This document shows, piece by piece, positions 36,987-44,658 of a stretch of 55,890 bases of DNA. Position 1 is the stretch's first letter, and each line of letters starts with the position of its first letter. This stretch comes from a virus. Location of the stretch: positions 1 through 55,890 of the IMG/VR virus record IMGVR_UViG_3300034272_001646; one strand, written 5' to 3'. The notes beneath the pieces are model-generated. The model worked only from the letters and a program-made list of their open reading frames with translations. It was not told the origin of the DNA and made no database searches. Made by a program: the position numbers and the translations under genes.

Positions 36987-37829
36987 TTACGAACTCAATT
37001 GTTGTATAAATTGTTTTTCTGTTTCAGCGAGATAAGAAGACTTGAGAACAAATATATTTCGCTTCAATTCGTTTCTTTCTTTCTCATCATCATATGCATT
37101 TACGGCATACCAATACTCTGTTTCTGCAGTAGAAATGTTTTGCTTTATCGGAGTAATTGTTTTTATTCCTTCTGCTTGATTGACTGCAAAAGTTCCGTTG
37201 ACGTGCTTTACGGTTAAGCTATTATTTTCAAGATCAACATAGTCAACGGTCGCATAAGCACCAGTGCTCGTCTGAGACACTCGATCTCCGACTTGGAATT
37301 GTGTTGGAGAAGCAGTAAGAGTCAACGATAATATTTTGTTTGTGGATACTATCCAATCTTCTTTGATTCTTTCGTAGCCGATCACTGCACCAGTATTCGT
37401 AAGTTTTGGCTTCCAATACTTTTGAGTATTTGTAGTTTCATCGGCAAGGAGAGAATCGTATTGTTGAAGAGTAATAATTCTTTCATCTTCATGCCAGTTT
37501 AATCGATAGAAGAGAGTAATCGCTCGAGCATTCGAATTTGATCCATACTTTGTTTCAATATAATTCTTAAAATCTTCTGCTGATTTATAGTAATCGTAAT
37601 AAGGATCAACGATGTTGTTCGTAAGATAGATCATCCAGTCAAATTTCGAAGATCCGTAATAGTTATAAGACAAAATGTCTGGCCTCTCGAAGCCTTCTTC
37701 AAGAGTAAACTGAAAGGTAGAATAGATTTCTTTTTTTGTTTTATCAGTAAAGTCGACGCGTGCCAAGATATTCTTGGCAACGTTTCCTCCATAGTCTACA
37801 ACTGGAAATCGATCGAAATATCTTGCCAT
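36987..37829 (-). CDS. 53: baseplate wedge protein gp53
   Basis: This 280-residue protein matches the gp53 family: YFDRFPVVDYGG at the start, LSYNYYGSSKFDWMIYLTNNIVDPYYDYY and the final helical region. T4 gp53 is 196 residues. The extra part is an inserted SH3-like unit (about residues 180-220, FQVGDRVSQTSTGAYATV). In T4 gp53 links neighbouring wedges. It is followed by gp27-like and preceded by gp48. Confidence 0.88.
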   Translation of the reverse strand: MARYFDRFPVVDYGGNVAKNILARVDFTDKTKKEIYSTFQFTLEEGFERPDILSYNYYGSSKFDWMIYLTNNIVDPYYDYYKSAEDFKNYIETKYGSNSNARAITLFYRLNWHEDERIITLQQYDSLLADETTNTQKYWKPKLTNTGAVIGYERIKEDWIVSTNKILSLTLTASPTQFQVGDRVSQTSTGAYATVDYVDLENNSLTVKHVNGTFAVNQAEGIKTITPIKQNISTAETEYWYAVNAYDDEKERNELKRNIFVLKSSYLAETEKQFIQQLSS

Positions 37830-37831
37830 TA

Positions 37832-39115
37832 TTAGGGTTTCTTTTCTTCTTTATTACTAAGCGCACCTTCTACGTAACCCGTAGTGTCAGCTATTGTTTT
37901 ATCAATATTAAAATCAAGTCCTGCAGCATCAATGCCTTTTTGTATTTGCGTCTTGAAAGTTTCCCAAGTTTCGCTCAGACGATCTCCGCCTTCTCTGCCA
38001 TAATCACGCGAAGTTTGAATCTGTGTTTCAATCATTGAAATTGAACATTCGATAAATGCCGGGTGGCTTGTGCCTTCAAAGAATGCAGGAATTCCTTGTG
38101 GAGAGTAATTGAGTTCAATCGATTGAATGAGACACGGGAAAAATTGAATTAATCCAGGTTCACCTTTCATAATTCTTAATTCTGGTTGACATAAGAAAGG
38201 ATATGCGAGGGCCGCAGTTCCTAAGCTACTATATGATGGCAAAGCATATGCTTTCATTGCTTTCAACAGATTCATTAACTGTTGACTTTCTTCTGGATTA
38301 CGAGGAGCAAAAGTCCATTCGAATCTGTGAGTACGGAGTGGAACGCCGCTAAATAAAGCTTGTATGTGAGGATTTGGAACAGCGCCAATCGCTTGAGCGC
38401 CGAGAGCTCCTACATCTCCTGTTGATTGAACCATCGCGCTAAAAGCAAGCGCGGCGACTGAATTTGTTATGGCTTGTGTTCGTTCTTTACCGCCTGGTGC
38501 TGTTACAAAGTTTTGCATCGCATCTGCAATTCCACCTTTCAGACCTGTGGCATTTGGAGCAACTTCAATATCAAAGCTTTCTCTTATTCCTTTCGGAAGA
38601 GGAAGAGCAAATGCTTGTACAAACTTAAGATCTCCTTTTGTATGAGGAGAAGGACGTTGGTATTGTTTAAACTTAAATGACATATAATAATTTTCACTGA
38701 TGTGGTCAGGAAATTGCATCGTATCCAAACCATCAACAGTAATTTTATTCGAAGCTCTTTGAATAGCATCAACATATGTTTCGGCAAAAGCAGAAGCACC
38801 TATGATATTACCATTCTGTGGATTGAAATTGTTACGAATGTCGGCGCAAGATGCTCGTTTCATTTCGCTTGTAAATGTTTGGAAATACTTGTCTTCGAGG
38901 CCGGCAGTTAAAGAATCTCCGAATCTTGCAGAAAGTTTCGCTGCAGTTGCATCAGAAAATCCTGCCTTCTTTAGTGCTTTGGCAAAAAGATCTTCGACTG
39001 CATTCTCGAGTTTATCTTCGAGCTTATTCGTAATCCTTTTAGCAAGGTTATTCAGAAGCCCTCCCGAGCCCTTTTTAAAGTCATCTAAGCTTATTAAAAA
39101 TCCGTCTCTTGCCAT
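37832..39115 (-). CDS. 48: baseplate tail-tube cap gp48
   Basis: This 427-residue protein contains the gp48 tail-cap motifs, notably NPHIQALFSGVPLRTHRFEW, PRNPEESQ and IELNYSPQGIPAFFEGT near the C-terminus. T4 gp48 is 364 residues. ATG 39115 is preferred over an in-frame TTG four codons upstream because GAGAG sits at a good distance from it. In T4 gp48 joins gp54 on top of the hub to start the tail tube. It is the first gene of the minus-strand operon driven by the divergent promoter at 39148. Confidence 0.85.
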   Translation of the reverse strand: MARDGFLISLDDFKKGSGGLLNNLAKRITNKLEDKLENAVEDLFAKALKKAGFSDATAAKLSARFGDSLTAGLEDKYFQTFTSEMKRASCADIRNNFNPQNGNIIGASAFAETYVDAIQRASNKITVDGLDTMQFPDHISENYYMSFKFKQYQRPSPHTKGDLKFVQAFALPLPKGIRESFDIEVAPNATGLKGGIADAMQNFVTAPGGKERTQAITNSVAALAFSAMVQSTGDVGALGAQAIGAVPNPHIQALFSGVPLRTHRFEWTFAPRNPEESQQLMNLLKAMKAYALPSYSSLGTAALAYPFLCQPELRIMKGEPGLIQFFPCLIQSIELNYSPQGIPAFFEGTSHPAFIECSISMIETQIQTSRDYGREGGDRLSETWETFKTQIQKGIDAAGLDFNIDKTIADTTGYVEGALSNKEEKKP

Positions 39116-39147
39116 ACTGTCTCTCAAATTTAAAAAGGCTATCAGCT

Positions 39148-39159
39148 TATTTATAAATA
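39148..39159. promoter_or_regulatory. bidirectional palindromic T4-type late promoter
   Basis: The 12-bp palindrome TATTTATAAATA holds two overlapping exact TATAAATA elements. One is on the plus strand (39152-39159), facing gp4; the other is on the minus strand (39155-39148), facing gp48. It is the only intergenic sequence between the two divergent structural operons (49 bp between start codons). Confidence 0.8.
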
Positions 39160-39164
39160 GATTT

Positions 39165-39605
39165 ATGGCTTATCAAGGAAAGTTTCGACCAAAGGATATA
39201 AAGAAATATCTCGGGGACTCGAACAATATCGTATATCGTAGTCGATGGGAACTTAAGTTCATGATGTACTTAGATTCTCATCCGAATGTCGTGCAGTGGG
39301 GGAGTGAAGAGTTAGTGATTCCTTATCGCTCTCCTCTCGACAATCGTGTACATCGATACTTTCCAGACTTCATTGTGAAGAAAAAATCACCAGAAGGAAA
39401 GATCGATACGATTGTCGTCGAAATAAAACCTCATGCGCAGACACGGCCTCCGGTGGTGATAAATAAGCCTAATAAGCGTTACATTAATGAAGTCATGACA
39501 TGGGGTGTCAATGAAGCCAAATGGAGAGCTGCAGCAGTATACTGCAATGATCGCGGTTGGAAGTTCGACATACTTACAGAAAAAGAACTAGGAATTAAGT
39601 TTTAA
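39165..39605 (+). CDS. 4: head completion protein gp4
   Basis: This 146-residue protein begins MAYQGKFRPK, as gp4 homologues do, and has the YRSRWELKFM... PDFIVKKK... IVVEIKPH series of the gp4 / nuclease-like fold (E and D-x-K-like residues retained). T4 gp4 (150 residues) completes the head before tail joining. ATG 39165 lies only 5 nt after the TATAAATA element, so its message could be leaderless or nearly so; no Shine-Dalgarno is seen. It ends adjacent to the next gene. Confidence 0.85.
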   Translation: MAYQGKFRPKDIKKYLGDSNNIVYRSRWELKFMMYLDSHPNVVQWGSEELVIPYRSPLDNRVHRYFPDFIVKKKSPEGKIDTIVVEIKPHAQTRPPVVINKPNKRYINEVMTWGVNEAKWRAAAVYCNDRGWKFDILTEKELGIKF

Positions 39606-40204
39606 TGGCAATAGTCTTTGATACTATCATCACACAAGGTGTTCGTTCAGGACAGATTCCTGCGCGTACGAACTCTGCGCGTGAGTGGTTCAGAGATACT
39701 GCCGGCAAAATGAATCGTATCAATGAGCGTGAGATGATGAAGGGTGACGTAAGTCGTATGACTACTCAGCCTCTGCTCGGCTCGATGTACATGTTCTACT
39801 ATGATCCGAAACATAAAGAAGAGCTTCCATACTACGACAGATTTCCTCTGATCTTTCCATATAAGAAAGTCAAAGGCGGATTTATGGGACTCAACTTACA
39901 CTACTTGCCGTTGCAACTCAGAGCGAAGTTAATGGACGGTTTATATGACTTTGCAAACAATACTCGTTACGACGAGTCGACTCGTCTGAAACTCAGCTAC
40001 GAACTCATGACTCAGGCAGCAAAGCTAAGATGGTATGCTCCATGCATTAAGCATTATTTGGCTTCACATGTGCAGTCAAAGTTTATGTACGTTTACCCAT
40101 CAGAATGGGATATCGCTCTCTTTTTACCAACAGAACGTTTCGTCAAAGCAAGAAAGAACCAAGTTTGGATGGACACGAAAAGAATGCTAGGAGTTACTAA
40201 GTAA
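39605..40204 (+). CDS. conserved T4-like morphogenesis protein, candidate gp2 (DNA end protector)
   Basis: This 199-residue protein has the conserved segment GSMYMFYYDPKHKEELPYYD followed by RFPLIFPYKK and FMGLNLHYLPLQLRAKLMDGLYD. I know this pattern from T4-like cyanophages, where it sits beside gp4. In T4, gp2 and gp3 are the neighbours of gp4, so gp2 (protects DNA ends against RecBCD and joins heads to tails) is the leading guess by synteny; this is not proven by motif. Its ATG shares one base with the gp4 stop codon (TAATG). Confidence 0.55.
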   Translation: MAIVFDTIITQGVRSGQIPARTNSAREWFRDTAGKMNRINEREMMKGDVSRMTTQPLLGSMYMFYYDPKHKEELPYYDRFPLIFPYKKVKGGFMGLNLHYLPLQLRAKLMDGLYDFANNTRYDESTRLKLSYELMTQAAKLRWYAPCIKHYLASHVQSKFMYVYPSEWDIALFLPTERFVKARKNQVWMDTKRMLGVTK

Positions 40205-41505
40205 TGTCAAACAAAGCTGAAGGAAGAACCAAACAAAATACCCTCGCCGGGAGACTTTTAACTTTTGCAAGTCCAGCAGTTGAGGCTTTATCTGGAAAAC
40301 CTATCAGTGCATTTGTTCAGGCGAGTCAAACGAAAGGTGGTAGAGGCGGAGGAAGAGCTCCACAAGGATCATCAGAGCGTGCTCATCAAGATGTATTTGA
40401 TAGGATTGCGGCTCGTGATAATCCGCAAGGCGCGCAGGGCTCTCAAGGCGCAACAAGCAGAGGTGGTGCACAAGGTGCAACTGCGAAACCTAAGCCTGCG
40501 GCAAAAACACAAGTAGCTAAAGGCGTCAATAATAATACAAAACAAGAAATTGAAACTAAAAATTCTGAATTTAGCACCGGTGAACGCAGTAAAGGCATAT
40601 TTAATATCGGTCGATTTAGAGCCGAAGTTTCTGGTGCAGATAGTATACTTCCTACACATAGCTTCTTAACAGTTTTTGCTCCGATGCCATGGGCAATAAA
40701 AAAGTTTCCAGCCGGAAATCTCGATTCGATTCTGACAATGAGATGCGATAATGTTGTTCTTCCTTCTATTAATCTATTACAAGAACAAAATATCAGAAGA
40801 TACGGATTTGGTCCAGTTGAAAATGTTGCGTATGGCGTAAATGTCGGAGATTTTACTCTTCAGTTCATCGTCGATAAAGACGCGCTGGTTGTAGAATTCT
40901 TTGAAGAATGGTTAAATCTAATCGTCAATCGCGACTCTTTTGGTGGCGCGAATATGAATAATAATAAAATTGGTGGTTTGCGAAGACCATATGAGATCGC
41001 TTACAAAGATACGTATGCGTGTCCGAATGTAAATGTATTTGTATATGATCGGTCACAAAATGCTGTGATGGAATATCATATATATGATGTGTTTCCTACC
41101 GGCATACAAAGCATGAATATGTCATGGAGCGAAGAAAATACTTTAATGAAGTTAAACATCACTTTTTCTTTTACTGATCTTCGAATTGAAAGATCGAAAT
41201 CGAAGAATAAAAAAAGCCAATCGATTAATGATGAAATTAAAGTGACTGCGACTGGTCCGTATGCGGTTCAAGGAATGGGTGCTGGAGGTGTTGTTGATCT
41301 TGCTACTCTCGATCCAACAGGCGCCCGAGGTCTTGAATTAACAGATCTATCAAATGAAACTACAATCATCGGCGATGGATTTAGATCAAGAGGTTCGCCA
41401 CCTCCTCTTCCGCCAAACACATTTTCTAACCGCGGCGTTGAACTCGCCGGGTTTCCGAAACGATATGACACACTTGGAAATCAAATAACAACTGTCGAAG
41501 CATAA
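40204..41505 (+). CDS. 54: baseplate tail-tube initiator gp54-like
   Basis: This 433-residue protein contains a tail-tube-like fold from about residue 150 on: RCDNVVLPSINLLQEQNIRRY, YGVNVGDFTLQFIVDKD, WLNLIVN and ITFSFTDLRIER. T4 gp54 (320 residues) starts tail-tube polymerisation on the baseplate. The first ~100 residues are a low-complexity addition with a short collagen-like stretch (GAQGSQGATSRGGAQGATA, about residues 76-94), unusual for an internal tail protein. It starts one base before the previous stop ends (overlapping TAATG). Confidence 0.8.
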   Translation: MSNKAEGRTKQNTLAGRLLTFASPAVEALSGKPISAFVQASQTKGGRGGGRAPQGSSERAHQDVFDRIAARDNPQGAQGSQGATSRGGAQGATAKPKPAAKTQVAKGVNNNTKQEIETKNSEFSTGERSKGIFNIGRFRAEVSGADSILPTHSFLTVFAPMPWAIKKFPAGNLDSILTMRCDNVVLPSINLLQEQNIRRYGFGPVENVAYGVNVGDFTLQFIVDKDALVVEFFEEWLNLIVNRDSFGGANMNNNKIGGLRRPYEIAYKDTYACPNVNVFVYDRSQNAVMEYHIYDVFPTGIQSMNMSWSEENTLMKLNITFSFTDLRIERSKSKNKKSQSINDEIKVTATGPYAVQGMGAGGVVDLATLDPTGARGLELTDLSNETTIIGDGFRSRGSPPPLPPNTFSNRGVELAGFPKRYDTLGNQITTVEA

Positions 41506-41528
41506 TTTATAATTTAGGAGAATATATA

Positions 41529-42239
41529 ATGCCTTTACCAAAAATCGACCAACCACTCTTTGACGTGACGATTCCCTCTTCAAAGAAAAAGATTCTCTTT
41601 CGACCATTCTTGGTGAAAGAAGAAAAGATCTTGCTCATCTCTCAACAAGGCGGCGAAGACACTGATGTGATCAGAGCCATCAAACAGATCTTAAAACTTT
41701 GCGTGCAAGATGAAGATTTTGATGTCGATAAGCTTACGACTTTCGATCTTGAATATTTGTTCTTAAAACTGCGAGCGAAATCTGTCAACAACATTGTCAA
41801 GTTATCTTATCGTGATAACGAAGACGATAAAGTTTATGACTTTGAATTAAACCTTGATACGATTGAAGTCGAAATGCCAGAGGGTATTGATTCGACTATT
41901 AAACTGTCTGATAATATTGCAATGATCATGAAGTATCCGAGCTCGAGCATCACTGATAAAATCACGCAGTTTGATAATGAAGTCGATCTCATGACATTCT
42001 TTATCATTAACTGTATCGATACCATCGTAACAGAAGAAGAAATTTATCCTGCTTCTGAATATACAGACAAAGAACTCGAAGAGTTTCTCGATCAATTGCC
42101 AGTCAATTCTTTCGATTTAATTCGGCAATTCTTTGAGAAGATGCCGAAGTTATATCATAAGATTGAATACACAAATGAACTTGGTAATGATAGGAGTATC
42201 GAGTTAACGAATCTCAAAGATTTTTTTATGTGGCGCTGA
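41529..42239 (+). CDS. 26: gp26-like baseplate hub / tail chaperone protein
   Basis: This 236-residue acidic protein fits the T4 baseplate gp26 family (PF12322): PLFDVTIPSSKKKILFRPFL, then VKEEKILL, TFDLEYLFLKLRAKS and repeated helices. It starts at ATG 41529 behind a strong AGGAG. It precedes the tape-measure-like gene, the place occupied by chaperone G in other tails. Near its 3' end a run of seven T (42221-42227) allows a -1 shift into the next ORF, giving a fusion of about 292 residues (inference). Confidence 0.8.
   Translation: MPLPKIDQPLFDVTIPSSKKKILFRPFLVKEEKILLISQQGGEDTDVIRAIKQILKLCVQDEDFDVDKLTTFDLEYLFLKLRAKSVNNIVKLSYRDNEDDKVYDFELNLDTIEVEMPEGIDSTIKLSDNIAMIMKYPSSSITDKITQFDNEVDLMTFFIINCIDTIVTEEEIYPASEYTDKELEEFLDQLPVNSFDLIRQFFEKMPKLYHKIEYTNELGNDRSIELTNLKDFFMWR
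42221..42227 (+). promoter_or_regulatory. candidate programmed -1 frameshift site (T TTT TTT)
   Basis: Seven T in a row, read in the zero frame as GAT TTT TTT ATG, form a heptamer of the X XXY YYZ type with all bases U. Slipping back one base reads TAT GTG GCG CTG, continuing straight into the 60-residue downstream ORF. The zero-frame stop is four codons later at 42237-42239. No strong downstream stem is obvious. Confidence 0.6.
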
Positions 42240-42412
42240 GTCACAACTCGCTTCAAAACTACTATAGTATGATCTTTGCTTTGGCTCAGCATCACAAATA
42301 TTCGATAACTGAGATCGAAAACTTAATACCTTATGAAAGAGATCTCTACGTTGATTTATTAATGGCTCATCTTGAAGAACAGAGACAAGAAATAGAGAGT
42401 AGAAGAAAGTAA
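42230..42412 (+). CDS. gp51-like / chaperone-extension ORF, 60 residues
   Basis: This small ORF overlaps the end of the gp26-like gene and starts with GTG. There is no clear ribosome site before the GTG, only a T-run. The protein (SLQNYYSMIFALAQHHKYS, then helices ending in EEQRQEIESRRK) is helical and charged. T4 gp51 (249 residues) is much longer, so the gp51 label is positional. It could be made only as the frameshifted extension of the gp26-like protein. It ends in a TAATG overlap with the tape-measure-like gene. Confidence 0.6.
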   Translation: MALSHNSLQNYYSMIFALAQHHKYSITEIENLIPYERDLYVDLLMAHLEEQRQEIESRRK

Positions 42413-44658
42413 TGCCTAGGTTATTTGAAACACCGGTTTCTGCTGCAGTAAAATCGACCATCGAAGGTACTTTCGGTCTAGCAGGAAAAGTAGTAGAAGC
42501 TGCTGGCAATGCCGTGCGCGGCGTTGGAGAAGCGGTAGGAGGAGCTCTCGAAGGAGCTCTTTCTCCTGCACCGGTAACTGTTATTAATGGTGTTGGTATG
42601 GCAGGTCAAGCCGGAAAGTCGAAAGTGTCTGGTTCAGGCACTATTCCCGCTTCTCCTAAAAAGTCTGCACGACCGGCTGTCAATCCAAATATGCCTACAG
42701 AAAAACTGTTAGTAGTAGCAGTCAATTATCTTTCTTCGATTGAAAAAACTCTTGAGCAACAACTTCAGTTTGAAAAAAGAGCATTTCAGCAACAAGCTCA
42801 AGCAGAAAAAGAAGCGTCGATCGAATCCGGTGGAAGTTCATTTCAAAATCCGTTTAGTAATTTAGGAGAAAAACTCGACGCGATAAAAGATAATGCCAAA
42901 GAAAGAGCTGGAACTGTAGGAAAGCTTTTAATCGGTGCCGGTTTGCTTGGTACTCTTGGCCTCGCTGCTCTTGGAAATTTAGACACATCACAATTAGAAG
43001 AACTAAAATCGAATTGGGCGGCTTTTACTGATAAGATATCTCCTATCATTGATTTCGTTCAAAATTTTGCAGCCGCATTGGGCACAACAGCAATCGCAGG
43101 AGCGGCAGTAGGAAGTGTTTTCGGTTGGAGAGGAGCACTCCTCGGATTAATTGGCGGGAAAATATATGAAGATGCTTATGGAACATTTAATGAAAAAACA
43201 GGACAAAGAGAAGGTGGTCAAGGACTGCTTTCATCGATAGTTAGTAATTTTCCACTCGCAGCGGTAGCTATAGCTCCTGTCACCGCTATTAAATTTGCAT
43301 ATAAAGGACTTAAAACTATAGCAGGTGCACTTACTGCTTTTACAAAAAAACAAGCAGCAAGATTTATGGCATGGTTTGCAGAAAAAGCCTTTATACGTTT
43401 CGCTTTCTCTGCATACGGTAAAAATAGATTGTGGAATCTTTTCTTAAGATACTTAGAAAAGAAAGCTCAGCAAAGACTTCTTGCTCAAATTGCTGCTGTG
43501 GCCGCTACGACCGCCGCTACTACTGCTGCTGAAGCTACACTAGCTGCCACCGGTATAGGTGCACCAGTGGCTGCGGTTTCTGCCGTGGTAACAAAGCTAA
43601 TAGCAGCAGGTTTTACTGCTTGGTTGCTATGGGATTTGTATCAAATTTGGGTAGAATTCTCGGAAACAGCAGAAGCGAGAGCACAAGAAGCTACCGACGA
43701 TGAAAGAGCAAATGCATCGCCTGTATCTACAGCCGCAACACCTGACGCGACAGCAACATCCGGATCTGCAAATATATCAGGCGCTCCTGTGGCTTCTGCA
43801 GCTCAAACACAAAATCTTCCTTCAATTCCTGCAGACGTAGAAAAAATCCTTGCTACTATCAGAACACGCGAGTCTGGTGGCAATTATGGTATTCCACATC
43901 CTAATGGCATGCCAGGTCAAACTGCATCCGGCGCTTATGCATTTACAAATGGATCTTGGAGAGGATTAACTAAAAAGTATAATATAGGAACAGAATATAG
44001 TAGCGCCTATCTTGCTCCGCCGCCTATTCAAGATGCTGTTGCCGCAAAATACGTTCAAGAAATATTACAAAAAGCCGGCGGTGATGTTTCGAAAGTTCCA
44101 CTTGCCTGGTATACAGGCAATATACAAGGAAAGATGTCTGCAAAGGCGCTTGCTATAAACAATGGTATGACTCCACAAGCATATCAAGCAAAATGGATGG
44201 CAGATTATACCGGTGGAAAATATTCGGCTTCTTCTTATGATTCGCAAGGAGCAAGTTCGCAAGAATCAAAAGGTGTTATGGGTTCTCTTGCTGATTTAGG
44301 CAAAGGCGCAATTGAAAGCGCCGGTAAAGTGTTTCAAGCCAGTCTTGGAGAGATGAGTCTTACAACCGGTTCGCAGTTATCTAATAAATTTAATAATAAT
44401 ATGCAAACTCCTGTAAAATCAGAATCTGCGGCAGCTGCCAAAATTTCTAAAATATCTACAGAATTACAAAACACGGTTGATTTAGGGAAATTAGATTCTA
44501 CTAAAGCAGCAACCGAACCAGCATCTGCAAATATATCTCCTATTGGAAAACCCGGATCTTCAAACGATAGTAAGCGAGATCACTTTGATCCGAATTACCC
44601 AAGCGATAGCTTGCTTATGGAAAAATATATGCAACATCAAAAATTGGTAATTGCATAA
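42412..44658 (+). CDS. tape-measure-like / hub protein with lytic transglycosylase domain
   Basis: This 748-residue protein has an N-terminal helical part with GSGTIP (about 75) and coiled-coil SSIEKTLEQQLQFEKRAFQQ. Hydrophobic segments follow at about 170-187, 222-255 and 360-420. Residues ~480-600 are a transglycosylase-like domain: IRTRESGGNYGIPHPNG with E487 as probable catalytic Glu, then ASGAYAFTNGSWRGL. A module ending SLTTGSQLSNKFNNNM lies at about 631-667. Position after gp26/gp51 matches the T4 tape measure gp29. The enzyme domain could open the cell wall at infection. It is near-identical in layout to the next gene. Confidence 0.75.
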   Translation: MPRLFETPVSAAVKSTIEGTFGLAGKVVEAAGNAVRGVGEAVGGALEGALSPAPVTVINGVGMAGQAGKSKVSGSGTIPASPKKSARPAVNPNMPTEKLLVVAVNYLSSIEKTLEQQLQFEKRAFQQQAQAEKEASIESGGSSFQNPFSNLGEKLDAIKDNAKERAGTVGKLLIGAGLLGTLGLAALGNLDTSQLEELKSNWAAFTDKISPIIDFVQNFAAALGTTAIAGAAVGSVFGWRGALLGLIGGKIYEDAYGTFNEKTGQREGGQGLLSSIVSNFPLAAVAIAPVTAIKFAYKGLKTIAGALTAFTKKQAARFMAWFAEKAFIRFAFSAYGKNRLWNLFLRYLEKKAQQRLLAQIAAVAATTAATTAAEATLAATGIGAPVAAVSAVVTKLIAAGFTAWLLWDLYQIWVEFSETAEARAQEATDDERANASPVSTAATPDATATSGSANISGAPVASAAQTQNLPSIPADVEKILATIRTRESGGNYGIPHPNGMPGQTASGAYAFTNGSWRGLTKKYNIGTEYSSAYLAPPPIQDAVAAKYVQEILQKAGGDVSKVPLAWYTGNIQGKMSAKALAINNGMTPQAYQAKWMADYTGGKYSASSYDSQGASSQESKGVMGSLADLGKGAIESAGKVFQASLGEMSLTTGSQLSNKFNNNMQTPVKSESAAAAKISKISTELQNTVDLGKLDSTKAATEPASANISPIGKPGSSNDSKRDHFDPNYPSDSLLMEKYMQHQKLVIA

